Positions 11,078 through 21,836 of a DNA stretch of 64,000 nt are shown here, in pieces. This DNA is from Taxawa tesnikishii (nom. ined.). Taxonomy: Eukaryota > Ascomycota > Dothideomycetes > Dothideales. The position numbers were made by a program, and so were the translations under genes. How positions within the stretch are numbered: the first letter of the stretch is position 1; each line of letters opens with the position of its first letter. The stretch spans positions 462,702-526,701 of the forward strand of contig JAPDRO010000025.1 in assembly GCA_030247885.1 (NCBI GenBank), written 5' to 3'. The notes beneath the pieces were generated by a model. The model was not told the DNA's origin, did not search any database, and saw only the letters and a program-made list of their open reading frames with translations.

Positions 11078-13251
11078 TCACGCCTCTAATCTCCTCAAAG
11101 CCTCTTTCCGTCCCAGTACCGCCAACGTAACCCCGGAACTCGGGCCCGGCATCCCAAACGCCAATTTCTCACGCATGTACGCATGGATCGCGCTATGCCA
11201 AGCCTTCTCCCACCCCTCGCGCTGCTTCTGGGGATCATCATCAACCCGCCAGCTTGGCTCAGGTGACGCCAAAGCAGCCTTTGTGGCCATACTCATCGTG
11301 TGACCTTTGAATTGGTCGGCGATGGAGGCCAGAAGTGCGAGTGAGACTTTGTTGGCGTCCTCGAGGGTTTGGGTGTTAGGACTGGAAGGTGACTTCAGGA
11401 CCTGATTCTTCCCGGGCTCGTTCCAAAACTTCATTTCGTCCCGGATCGCAGGAAGCATAATCTCGGACATCCGTTGCACTAGAGTTGCCCGGGGGATGGG
11501 ATAGGTCGAGGTGCCGAAAGTCTCGCGAGGCGTGATAGGAGAAGACGGAGTGGTGGAGAAGAAATAGCTGTTGCGCTTGATGTATGAGAGAGGGTTTTCG
11601 TAGTTGGACGGGTCGGCGGACAGGATGGCCGTGACATGGGTTTCGAGACTGCGGTTGCCGAGGACGGTATTCCTGCTCGTGGTTAACATGGGGCATGAGC
11701 TGATTGTCGATGAGTACTCACAATTGGTTGAGATCACAGGTCTTCCTCGCTGTATCGGATATCAGACAGACCAGTTCCGACACATCAGCCGGCAGCGAAT
11801 CTAGCTTGTCAATGTGGTCGTCTTTACCGATTTTGGCAATTCTCTTGGCGGCGTGGTTTCTCTGTAGAAACCAGAGCTTGTCCAGCGTAACCATCGTGTT
11901 TCCTTTCGTAAACTTCAAATCGAACTAGATTGCATTAGCAGCGACCGGCTGACGGGTAAGAACGACACTCACCGCATTGACTAGTTGTTCAAGTGACATA
12001 ACATCATCCCTGCCGGGATTTCGCCAGCCAAGCAAGGCCAGAAAATTCGTTAATGCTTCCGGGAGAATGCCATGCTTCTCCCGCAGGGCCCTGACGTCCG
12101 TATCGAAGTTCCGCTTGGAGAGTTTGTTTTGCTCCTCGTCGGTGAGCAGCCCTACATGGGCAAATTGGGGAGGAGTCCATTTGAAGGCGTCGTATAATGC
12201 TACGTGAAGAGGAGTTGATGACATCCACTCAGTGCCACGGACAACGTGTGTGATCTTCATGTAGTGGTCATCAACCACGTTCGCTAGGTGGTAAGTTGGG
12301 GTACCATCACCCTTTAACAATATGGCACCATCGATGGAGGCGAGCTGTGGAAGTTTCCTCTTGACGCTCTTGTCTCCCAGTGATATCTTTCCGTAAACGA
12401 GATCGGTCCATTTGGGCGCAAACGCGGGTTTGAGGAAGCGAACGGCGAACCGGCCGCCCCGTGTGCACGCTCATCGGACTGCTCCTTGGGAATACTGGCG
12501 CAATCCTGTTGGCACCCTCCTACATTGACCGCTATCTGCGAGGGATCAACCTCGACAGCGGTGGGCGGTTTTGTCGTGCAGAAGCAACGGTAGGCCGTTC
12601 CACTCTCGAGAAGTTTCTGTGCGTGTTCCTGGTATAGCGGCGTTCGCTCGGACTGTAGAACATCAGGGATGATTGTGGTCTATCGAGATAGAGTGCCATA
12701 CCTGCTTGTACGGTGAGTAAGGGCCGCCAACTTCAGGGCCTGGAACACAGTTAGAACCTAAAGTCCAGTTGGGTGAACTCTACAAACCTTCATCCCACTG
12801 GATACCGGCCCATCTGAGGTCATCGCAGAGTCGCTCTTCGGCATCAGGTACCAACCTTTTCTTCGTACGTTAGCACCACCCTGTCCTCAAATCTTTGGAG
12901 ACTCACCTGATCGGTATCCTCAATCCGCAGAAGGAACCGACCACCCGTCTTCCTGGCAAGGAGATAGTTGAACAAAGCAGTACGCAAAGACCCTAAATGA
13001 AGATATCCGGTAGGTGACGGGGCAAACCTCGTACGTGCTGGCTCAGATGGTACGAGTTGGCGAGCAACATTATCCTTTGCACACCTCGCTCGCGTGTTGC
13101 AGATGCCTCGCGAAGACTGCCATGATATGCGTCTATAATGGGAGACGGCGAAGGTTTGTAGACTTAATGGTGACTTGGGTGTAGACGGCGTCGCCGGCTG
13201 GACTGCGCATCGTCGGAGTACGCCTGATCCAAACGGCGTCCCTCTCGGCAT
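11078..13251 (-). CDS. MSE1: Mitochondrial glutamyl-tRNA synthetase (one 1-base frame break)
   Basis: Class I aminoacyl-tRNA synthetase charging mitochondrial tRNA-Glu (and often tRNA-Gln). Six exons: 13251-12907, 12860-12788, 12739-12702, 12652-11973, 11924-11722 and 11672-11078, with GT-AG introns of 46-49 bases. I chose the ATG at 13251 because an Arg/Ser-rich presequence-like tail follows it; an in-frame ATG at 13365 would add 38 residues. The HIGH-type motif is in [19 protein letters not shown], the KMSKS equivalent is NKLSKR, and the C-terminal part is the anticodon-binding domain. Exon 4 loses one base in the CCCC run 12457-12460, next to [11 protein letters not shown]. Restoring it makes the exons sum to 644 residues. 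The gene is divergent from the Hsp40 gene. Confidence 0.92.
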
Positions 13252-13577
13252 TGATTGTTTTGGTCGCTTGACTGCTATGCCTTTCTCATTGCTGATATCC
13301 TCAATGCACTCCCGATGGACCTTCCAATGAATTTGACTCCTGGAAGAGAGGACTGGCGCAGCCAATCGGACTTTCCTCGGCCTCCGTCCTCTTCATGTGA
13401 AGAAGATGAAGTTCGTCACTGGAAAGTCTGCAGTGACAGTGCCAGGCGAACATTCAGTCCATATATCCTCTACAGCTGTTTTTCTTGCAGACTCCATCTT
13501 TGTTTCGTACTTGTAGTCTGGGCTCCTTCTTCACTGGGCATCACTCTTGGGTCCCGTTTTTGCAGAACATAGCAATC
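13252..13577. promoter_or_regulatory. Shared upstream region of mtGluRS and Hsp40 genes
   Basis: 326 bases between divergent genes, so it should hold both promoters. It may also include part of the GluRS 5' leader, because an alternative in-frame start lies at 13365. I see no clear TATA box or heat-shock element array. Confidence 0.45.
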
Positions 13578-15090
13578 AGTAAGTCACCACATGTTAGAGA
13601 TACTTTCTCACCTGCTAATCAACACATAGTGAGCGCAGAAGAATTAGATCTCTACGGTAGGCCTCCTTCCCGACCTATTAACAACATATCAGCTAAGACT
13701 TGTAGAGGTCCTGGGCATCTCGCGCTCCGCTACCAAAGTCGAGATCAAAAAGGCATATCACAAAGTCCGTCCGCCCGTTCCTTCCGCACACGTCTATAAC
13801 CCGCTGACGTTGGGGAACAACAGGCCGCACTCTCCTCTCACCCCGACAAAGTCGCACCCGAAGAACGCGAAGAAGCCGAAGTCCGATTCAAATCCGTCTC
13901 CCAGGCCTACGAAATCCTTTCCGATGACCAGAACCGCGCGCTTTATGACGAGCATGGCATGGCGGCCTTCGAGAAGGGTGGTATGGGTGGTGGCGCCGGA
14001 CCCGACCTCGACGACATACTAGCGCAGATGTTCGGCGGCATGGGTGGCATGGGCGGGATGGGCGGAATGGGTGGGGGCTTTGAAGGCATGGGTGGGTTTG
14101 GCGGAGCTGGCGGGCCGAGGAAGGGAAGGCCTGAGGTGCAGGAGTATGAGGTCACTCTGGAAGAGCTGTACAAGGGCAAGACGACACGATTCGCGAGCAC
14201 CAAGAACGTGATCTGCTCTGTGTGTAATGGGAGCGGAGGGAAGGAGAAAGCGAAGGCGAGGAAGTGCGGGACCTGCGACGGAAAAGGTATGCTGTTCTTC
14301 GTATCATTACAGGAGATCAACAACACGAATACTAATGGCGCTGTCAGGCACCAAAGTTGCTCTGAGACCCATAGGTCCAGGCCTCGTCACGCAGGAACGT
14401 GTGCCCTGCTCAACTTGCAACGGCCGCGGCTCCTTCTTCGCCGACAAGGACAAGTGCAAGAAATGCAAAGGCGCGCGCACCGTCTCGCAAAAGAAGATTC
14501 TCGAACTCTACATCCCGCGCGGGTCGCGCGAAGGCGAGAAGATCGTGCTCGCAGGCGAAGCCGACCAAGTCCCCGACCAGGAACCCGGTGACATCGTCTT
14601 CGAGCTCGTCGAAACCGAGCACCCCGTCTTCCACCGCGCGGGCGCGGACCTGCGGGCGGATCTGCACATCACGCTGGCGGAGGCGCTGACAGGTTTCAAT
14701 CGGGTCGTGCTCACGCATTTGGATGGAAGGGGTATCTCCTTAAACGTCACGCAGCCCAAGGGACGCATTCTGAAGCCGGACCAGATCCTCAAGGTTCCGG
14801 GTGAGGGCATGCCACATAAGAAGTCTGATGCGAAAGGCGACCTGTACTTGGTCGTCAAGATCGACTTCCCAGAGGACGGATGGTTGACGGACGAAGCGAC
14901 GGCGCAGAAGATTCGCGATGTGCTGCCGAAACCAAAGCCGGAGATCAAGACCGAGACGATGGATGAGGTGGAGTGGGATGTTGTGCCCACTATGGACGAG
15001 TTCGGCGCCGGGTCGGGTGATCCGAGGGGTGGTGCCGAATGGGAGGATGATGAGGAAGAGGGTGAAACGGCGCAGTGTGCGCAGCAGTAG
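13578..15090 (+). CDS. Class A Hsp40/DnaJ co-chaperone, Xdj1/Ydj1-like, with split start codon
   Basis: Hsp70 co-chaperone that stimulates ATP hydrolysis and delivers clients. Exons: 13578 (the A of ATG only is coding), 13630-13656, 13706-13764, 13824-14286 and 14348-15090, giving 430 residues. The start codon appears to be interrupted by an intron: A at 13578, GTAAGT donor, and TG at 13630-13631, yielding MSAEELDLYEVLGIS. Domains: J domain with HPD near residue 36, a Gly/Met-rich linker with GGM repeats (about 90-115), a cysteine-rich domain with four CxxC units (CSVC, CGTC, CSTC, CKKC), the C-terminal substrate domain, and a terminal CAQQ, a possible farnesylation box as in Ydj1. The N terminus resembles Xdj1 more than Ydj1. 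I am sure of the class but less sure of the orthologue. Confidence 0.9.
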
Positions 15091-15890
15091 TGCACCTACT
15101 GTTGGATGTAGACTGCTGGCTGTTGACTGGCATCCTCCGCGCTGGCGCTTGCGCTGCTGTACTCTTGGACGTATGCGATGATGCTGCATGGCTCGGCGTT
15201 GGGAGGCTGGTCTTGATCTGGAGGCTGCCGGACGATTGAACGTAAGGGCTCCCGACTCAGTTTTGATACATAATATTACGAGACAGGTCCGTGTATTGCT
15301 TTCACATGTGTTCTGAAAATTTGTAGTGGACAGAACGTGAAGGGCCCGCTACCACTCCGGTCCGTTGGTATGGTTCGACCTGCAAGAGTTGTTCCAATGC
15401 GACCGTTCTACCAATCAAACGCTCGTCTTGCCATGCACATTTCTCTCTGTTGCCTGGTATCTCAATTTCTTCATAGACAACAGAACTTCGAGGGCCGTCT
15501 TGTATTCCGGGCCCGTCACTGCGACCTCGGTTTCTAGAACTACGTGGCTCAGCCGATGGTGTATTGTTGCAAGGCAAGGATGCTATTAGAACACCTTCGG
15601 GCGTGTCCTGGGCTTGGCGTTGAGCCATAGTCTGTTGTCCCCTACGTTATAGGGGCCTCGGCTACTAAACGATTGCTTGACAATGAAGCAAGCTAGACAC
15701 TGCGATGAGAGGGTGCTGATTTGCAGTAGTGGATTGTGGTCATCATAGCTAATGGTTGAAAACGAAGTTGTCAACAACAGTCTAATGCGCCCGTTCTGGT
15801 GCCTCCCATTGGTCGTCCTCGCCACGTACGCACAACCCACAGTCCGCGCAAAACCCGCCGCAGTAAACGCCTCGGAAAGGCAGTCATCTC
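15091..15890. other. Intergenic region, convergent 3' ends
   Basis: 0.8 kb between the Hsp40 gene and the minus-strand coiled-coil gene. Only short, unrecognised open frames occur. No repeats or RNA genes were seen. Confidence 0.45.
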
Positions 15891-16580
15891 CTAGTCAGAT
15901 GACGCCTGGGAGCCGTAAACATGGGCATACTCCCAGGCGTCATCCGACTCACACCCATTGCCCCACTCATCTATCACAACCTCGTCGTCCTGATCCCCTG
16001 AAACCATCGACTGCAGCTTCAAGCAGAGCTCCGTTGTCTCGCGCGCAAACGCGTCGCGCTCCGCGGTCATGGACGCCAACACCTTCTCCAACTTCTCTTT
16101 CTCCGCAAGCAGCTTAGCCTGCTGGGCCCTGCTTGCGGTCAGCTCCTTGGCCAGGCTCTCACTCTTGCCGAGCCACTCGTGACGCTGGGATCGGAGCTCG
16201 TCACACTCCGTGGCAGCATGATTGAACGCGTCTTTGAAGGCGTTGCGGGCAGCGCGGAGCCAGTACTTCTCCCCTTGGGAGATGCTGGCCTCGCTGTGCA
16301 GCAAGGCTTTCTCGTGGCGCAGCCTAGCGTTCTCGCACAAGAGGTGGTTGATGGAGGGGCTGTTGGAGGTAGGGCCCGCAGGCGTGGGTGAGAGCTTGTG
16401 CACCACGGCGGCGGTGGTTCTGGTGCAGGATCTACCTGCATTGCCATAGTTGCTTTTGCATGCCTCGTAGGTGTTGTTGGAGACGTCGAGGCGGGAGACG
16501 ATTGAAGGGCCGGAAGCGGAGGCCGGGAAGGCACCGGGCATGGTCAGGCCAGCGAGGAGATCGATGTTGCTGGTTGCCAT
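15891..16580 (-). CDS. Predicted coiled-coil protein, function unknown
   Basis: Intronless 229-codon frame on the minus strand. The first 80 residues are Ser/Thr/Ala-rich and look disordered. Residues of about 80-195 are strongly helical and charged with heptad character (LCENARLRHEKALLHSE..., then LAKELTASRAQQAKLLAEKEKLEKVLA), a probable coiled coil. The C-terminal 30 residues are acidic (DQDDEVVIDEW...). A TATAAAA-like element on the minus strand at 16723-16731 is compatible with a promoter about 145 bases upstream of the ATG. I recognise no family. The long uninterrupted frame and amphipathic pattern argue that it is real. Confidence 0.65.
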   Translation of the reverse strand: MATSNIDLLAGLTMPGAFPASASGPSIVSRLDVSNNTYEACKSNYGNAGRSCTRTTAAVVHKLSPTPAGPTSNSPSINHLLCENARLRHEKALLHSEASISQGEKYWLRAARNAFKDAFNHAATECDELRSQRHEWLGKSESLAKELTASRAQQAKLLAEKEKLEKVLASMTAERDAFARETTELCLKLQSMVSGDQDDEVVIDEWGNGCESDDAWEYAHVYGSQASSD

Positions 16581-17755
16581 TGTGTCGTTGATGGGTTGAG
16601 TGGTACTGTTAAGCGAAGGCGAAATGTGAAATGGGTTGAGAATAGTAGTTTGTATGGAGAGTTGATATTTTGCTGTTGTATGGTAAAGAGATGGAAGAGG
16701 ACAAGAGACGACAGACGCGCTGTTTTATAAAAGTGATGCACAACTAACTTTTTCCCTTACCTTGGGACTTCTGGCAGATTTTTCTCCTCTGGAGCTGCGC
16801 CTCTGAGGTCTCCACGGTTCCTGGTATAGATGTGCGGTAAGCTTTCGGGGGCAACCAGATTTTGAACCAGGCAGCACTCTCCACATGCGATACAGCTGCT
16901 CGATGGGTCCACTATCACGATCAAGCAGCATTTCCATACAAATGTTAGGGGACCAACGTGCTGACCCGTTCATGCTGTGGTGCTTGTCCCTGGCTGCTGA
17001 GGGCAAGCATCGCAGACCGCGCATCTGGACACGGTCCACACATACAGATGGGGCTAGCTTGTTGCTGCCTTGCAATAGCAGTTGGTGTGGCAATCGAACT
17101 GCTTGTCGGGAGCAGTGAAGCTGTCGTCGTCCATGGTCCGCCATGGTTATGTCCAATCGTCGCTTCTAGCTTTCCTGTTTCCGGTGCTTGGCGGAGTATG
17201 ATATATTCGGTGTAGTTCTTGAAGAAGGGTTTGCATACCGATTCGGTATAGCTTCGGCTATTTGTGACGTACCCGGCTCTACTTTACCGTCACCCACAAG
17301 CACGTCGCCCATGAGCACTCAAGCCTCATGTCCATACCTGTTCGAGTCAGATGTGCTCTGCTTGCAAAACCCTTGTCTCTTTTGACCGCACAAGTCAGGC
17401 TACGCGAACTACCGACACCTGGAAACACCAGACGTCCCGAAATCGCCGCGGGTCTTCTTCCGAACTCTCCGTGCCATGTGTAGTAATGACCTCAGCGTAC
17501 CCTGTCTCCATGTGTATATTAGGTTTGCACGCGCAGCTTGAGCATGAAATCCCCGCGACTGGACGGCTATACCGGCGCTGAGGCGTAGGTCACTCCCTGC
17601 AGCTTGACATAATGCTACCTCCTCTTGCTGTCTGGAGAGGTTTCAGGTAATATTATGTTCCAGTTCTTCCACGCGTCTCTTGATCTTTTCCTTTGCTAAA
17701 CTCTCTACCCATCCCCTCTTCCCTATTACTTACACATATACCTGTGAGAAACGAC
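16581..17755. other. Divergent intergenic region before P450nor
   Basis: 1.2 kb between the minus-strand coiled-coil gene and the plus-strand P450nor gene. On the minus strand, 17124-16860 contains scattered CxC/CxxC codons in two different frames (for example CHTNCYCK), but no continuous frame joins them, so I do not call a gene. The P450nor promoter must lie in its right half. I could not identify regulator sites with confidence. Confidence 0.4.
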
Positions 17756-19454
17756 ATGTCGAGCAACGCTGGTATGTGGCTGGCCCCTGTAAAGATGTTG
17801 CCGTAGCTCACTGCTCTGAAGACCTCCCACACTTTCCTTTCGCTCGGGAGAATGGTTATGAGCCTTCACCGGTGAACGCGCGGCTGCGCCATGACGCTCC
17901 TATTTCCAAGACCAAGCTCTTCGATGGAAGCGAAGCCTGGATGGTTATGAGGCACAAAGATATATGCACCGCCTTGGACAGCGACAAGCTCTCAGCAGTA
18001 CGTTGTCGCCGCCGCTCAACTGACCCGGGCTTGCTGACACATGTCAGGACCGTCGGGTCGATGGTTACCCGGAAATCCATCCTGGTGGAAGTAAAGCAAA
18101 GGAGTCGAATCCAACATTTGTCAACCTCGACGATCCGGAACATGCTAAGCAAAGGTGACTAGGCACCTGCGGCTGTGTCTCTATCATGCTAATACAGTAC
18201 CCTGCTCTACAGGGCGATGCTGCAATCCAGGTTTGATCCGGAAGCAGTGGAGAAGATGCGTCCCATGATGCAGGAAACGACCAACGAGATCCTCGACGAA
18301 CTTGTAAAGAAGGGAGGCAAGGACAAGCCGGTAGACTTGATAGAGGAGTTTGCCACGCCATTGCCGACTCAGGTAGGCACCGTGTCCGGATGTACGCCGT
18401 GTTTCAAGCAAAACTGACCCGAACCAAGATAATATACAAGATGCTCGGAGTACCCGAAAAGGATGTCGGAGAGCTATCGACAGATAGTGACGTCCGCACC
18501 GGCACCAGTCGTGATGCTGCCGAATCAGCCAACAAGTGAGCAGATGTTTCGATGCTTCTCCCAAGCAAGTCTGATGTACTGTTAGGCATCTGCAGGAATA
18601 CATGAGCAAGCTTGTAGACCAAAGAATAGAGAAGCCAGAAGACGATCTCATCAGCAAACTCGTCGTCGAGCAAGTGAGTTGATCGTTCATTCTACCACGG
18701 CTACTTCTGACATCCGCATGTAGTACAAACCTGGCAATCTCAAAAGGACGATATCACTACCCTCGCGTTCTTGGTGCTGACGGCTGGTAATGCCGCCCTA
18801 ATCAACTCGATCGGTCTGGTACGTACTGCCCGCTATGTTCTCCTTTACGCTAGCCAACAGGAATTTCCCCTAGGGCGTGCTTACTCTCCTGCAACATCCC
18901 GATCAGCTCGAGGAGCTCAAGAGAGACCCCAATCTCGCACCGGCTGTGGTCAACGAAGTTTTGCGATTCCACACTGCGTCCGCGCTGAACAGCCGGCGTG
19001 TCGCAAAGGAAGACATGACCATCGGGGGACAGGTAAGAAGAATTGTCCCGCGCTTATGGAGAGTCGGGTCGTGCTGACCTGTCTTTGCAGCACATCAAAA
19101 AGCACGAAGGAGTCATCTGCTCGGTGCAATCAGGCGACAGGGACGAGGAGAAGGCGCCAAATCCAGACGAGTTCGACATTCACCGCAAGGTTCCATACGA
19201 AGACATCCTCGGCTTCGGTCACGGCCCGCATCGCTGTCAGGGTGAGCATCTCTCGCGTGCGGAGCTCGAGATCGCTTTCGGTAAGTCGAACGAATCATGT
19301 CTCCCTGATAATTAGCACAAGCTGATCTTCCATCTCTGCAGGCACGTTGTTTCAGCGGGTGCCAAACCTGAAGCTCGCCGTCAAAGAGTCGGAGCTGGAG
19401 TGGACGCCGGCTACTCAGAATGTTGGTGTGAAGGAGCTTCCGGTTTACTTCTGA
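17756..19454 (+). CDS. Cytochrome P450 nitric-oxide reductase (P450nor, CYP55 family; one 1-base frame break)
   Basis: Soluble haem enzyme reducing 2 NO to N2O with electrons taken directly from NAD(P)H; it serves fungal denitrification and NO detoxification. Ten exons: 17756-17771, 17822-17997, 18048-18154, 18213-18372, 18429-18535, 18586-18673, 18724-18818, 18874-19032, 19091-19280 and 19342-19454. The product is 403 residues once one base is restored in the AAAA run 18742-18745, the length of the Fusarium enzyme. There is no N-terminal membrane anchor. The haem Cys sits in FGHGPHRCQGEHL. The I-helix reads LTAGNAALIN, lacking the usual acid-alcohol oxygen-activating pair, as in P450nor. VKLFDGS-type and RDEEKAPNPDEF blocks also match CYP55. 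Confidence 0.92.
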
Positions 19455-20240
19455 GTGGTGAAATTTTCCTAGACGAAGCAATGTCTATTCATTAGCCGCT
19501 ATCGATAAATGGCATGGCTGGCTCCAATTCCAACTTGCTTCGTTCTTGTCGTGCGGAACACGAACAAGGACGTGAACCGAACTGAACCGAATTGAACCGA
19601 GCTAAACCTAGCTGAACCGAACCGAACCGAACTGGACCGAACTCCGCTTCGGCTCCGGACCTGCCCATGAGGATGATAGATCGCTAGCGGCTTAGCATTA
19701 TTCGCTTAACCGATAAGATAACATTGATCAATGCATCGCCGAGTCCACTTCGTCGTGAGTAGAAGAGCGGCGCCTCCACATCTACTGCAGTCATATGAGA
19801 CGACGAATGGCTTATACGCCAACTGCTTATATGCTGCAGACCGCCTCTGCTAGACACGTGTCAGACAAGCACAAGGCATCCCAATGCATGTCACACATCT
19901 CTCTCCCTCTCTCCCTCTCTCTCTCTCTCTCGCGCGCGCGCAGTTTGCTCCGAAGCCGGCGGTCGTCAGCCCTACCGGGAAGCCGACATGATGTACAAGT
20001 ATCGTGTATGTAGGTTCCAGCTCCCATTCTGCATCCACGATAATTCCTCACCCTCACCCTCACCCTCACAGTCGGACTCTCTTACCGACACCGTCGCACC
20101 CTCTCACTGAAATCCCCTCGTTAGACCTGTCCTTCTCCTTGTGATATCATACTGTGCTTCTACCTGTGCGCGTCGCGAACCACCTCCGCGCCTGCTGTCC
20201 TCGGCCTATCCTGTACTCGACCACAGCTCCTTGACAAGCC
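19455..20240. other. Intergenic region with simple repeats
   Basis: 0.8 kb between P450nor and the mitochondrial carrier gene. It contains a GAACCGAACT-type repeat (listed separately), a CT microsatellite at 19902-19930 that runs into CG repeats to 19940, and a CCCTCA triple at 20050-20069. No gene is supported. Confidence 0.6.
19573..19643. repeat. Short tandem repeat, GAACCGAACT family
   Basis: About seven imperfect 5- to 10-base units (GAACCGAACT, GAACCGAATT, GAACCGAGCT, AAACCTAGCT, GAACCGAACC ...) lie in tandem 120 bases after the P450nor stop. The units differ by single substitutions, as expected for an ageing minisatellite. Confidence 0.8.
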
Positions 20241-21363
20241 ATGTCTACCACTATTGGGTACGGCCACAAGCCCGTCTCCTACTCTCCCAGCGCCTGATTG
20301 CCATTGCAGCTCGTTCATTGCTGGCGGCATAGCCGCATGCGGCGCCGTCACCGTCACCCATAGCTTCGAAACCATCAAGATTCGGTACGGCGCATCGTCA
20401 AGACTCGACATTATGATCCCTCTAAACCCACCGGCAGACTACAGTTACAGGGAGAGCTCCAATCCGCCAAAGATGCGCCGCGCTTGTACAAGGGCGTGCT
20501 GCACGGCATGTCCGTCGTATACAAGAACGAAGGCATGAAGGGTCTCCTGCGCGGATTGAACTGTGCCTACATCTACCAGATGACCCTCAACGGCTGCCGC
20601 CTCGGTTTCTACGAACCCATCCGCACCCACCTCAACTCCGCCCTCCTCACGCGTTCCCTCTCGCACGCCGACGATCCCGCCTCGAAATCACTCCAGAACC
20701 TGCCCATAAACATCTTCGCCGGCGCCACCTCCGGAATCATGGGCGCGGCGGCCGGATCTCCCTTCTTCCTCATCAAGACTCGCCTGCAGTCCTACTCCCC
20801 TTCCTGCCCGTCGGCACGCAGCACCACTACCGCAACGCCTGGGACGGCATGTCGCAAATCTACCGCAACGAGGGCATAAAGGGACTATACCGCGGCGTGC
20901 TGCCCGCCATGGTGCGCACCGGCTTCGGCTCGAGCGTGCAACTCCCCACCTATTTCTTCGCAAAGAGGAGGTTGGTGCGGCATTTCGACATGAGCGAGGG
21001 GCCCGCGCTGCACCTGCTCAGCTCGACGGCCAGCGGTTTCGTGGTGTGCTGTGTCATGCACCCGCCCGATACGGTCATGAGCCGCATGTACAACCAGACG
21101 GGGAACTTGTACAACGGCGCGTTCGATTGCTTGTTCAGGACGATCAAGACGGAGGGTGTTTTGGCCGTGTACAAGGGCTTCTTCGCGCATTTGGCGAGGA
21201 TATTGCCGCATACGGTGTGTTTTGTCGGATGTGTCGAGGACTGGGCTTGGAAGCTGACGATGGAATGCAGATCTTGACGCTGTCGCTTGCTGAGCAGACC
21301 AACAAACTGATGCGGAAGTTCGAGGACAGACTCCTGTCCAGAGAACTCAAGGAGAAGATCTGA
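20241..21363 (+). CDS. OAC1: Mitochondrial oxaloacetate/sulfate carrier, Oac1-like (one 1-base frame break)
   Basis: Inner-membrane SLC25 carrier, six helices in three repeats; yeast Oac1 carries oxaloacetate, sulfate and isopropylmalate. Exons: 20241-20257, 20310-20384, 20438-21214 and 21271-21363. One base is missing in the CCCC run 20797-20800, between RLQSYSP and FLPVG. With it the exons sum to 320 residues. Oac1-specific blocks include FIAGGIAACGAVTVTH, KIRLQLQGELQ, LNCAYIYQ, LGFYEPIR and GSSVQLP. The second repeat carries GSPFFLIKTR and the third MHPPDTVMSRMYNQ. The first repeat reads THSFETIKIR, so the Pro of the PxD/ExxK/R signature is replaced by Ser. That substitution could tune gating or be a sequence error. 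Confidence 0.85.
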
Positions 21364-21836
21364 GCGCAGAGGTCGGGCAACGACCAACAACAACCCAGTA
21401 CTGTACCGCGACTCCTTGCTAAACTGTGTCCGGAGCCGAGCGTGAGCCCCCTGTTCCACATATATGGGACTTTCTACAGACCAAACTTGCGTGTTGAGGC
21501 GTATCGAGTCTGGCTTGTGGCGCGCTGGAAGCGTACTGTGCGGAATGCTAGAGAAGCAGAGAGGGATGTCCAACGTGGGGAGAGGGGCCACTCTTTGACT
21601 AGGACGTGGAGCGAAAGTGTCACTGACACCCTTTGCAAGGCTGCGGGATCGTGCGGCGCGAGAACGAGCACTCGCACGAGCGGATTTGGACTTGGATTTA
21701 CATATACAAGAAATCTGAACCCGATCTTTGTTTACGCTGAGCATTGTCCTTTTTCCATACAAGGAGCCGAAAAGAGAAGAAGGGTGTGGGTATCATCAAT
21801 GGCAGGGGGGGCAATAACGAAAGAGCAGCGCAGGGT
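21364..21836. other. Intergenic region, convergent 3' ends
   Basis: About 470 bases between the carrier gene and the ADF-H gene on the other strand. Open frames here are antisense to or downstream of these genes and show no recognisable domain. Confidence 0.45.

Noticed and set aside
16860-17124. Cysteine-rich (CxC/CxxC) minus-strand stretches suggesting a metallothionein-like protein
   Set aside because: The Cys clusters lie in different frames separated by a stop, and no single repair gives a convincing small protein.
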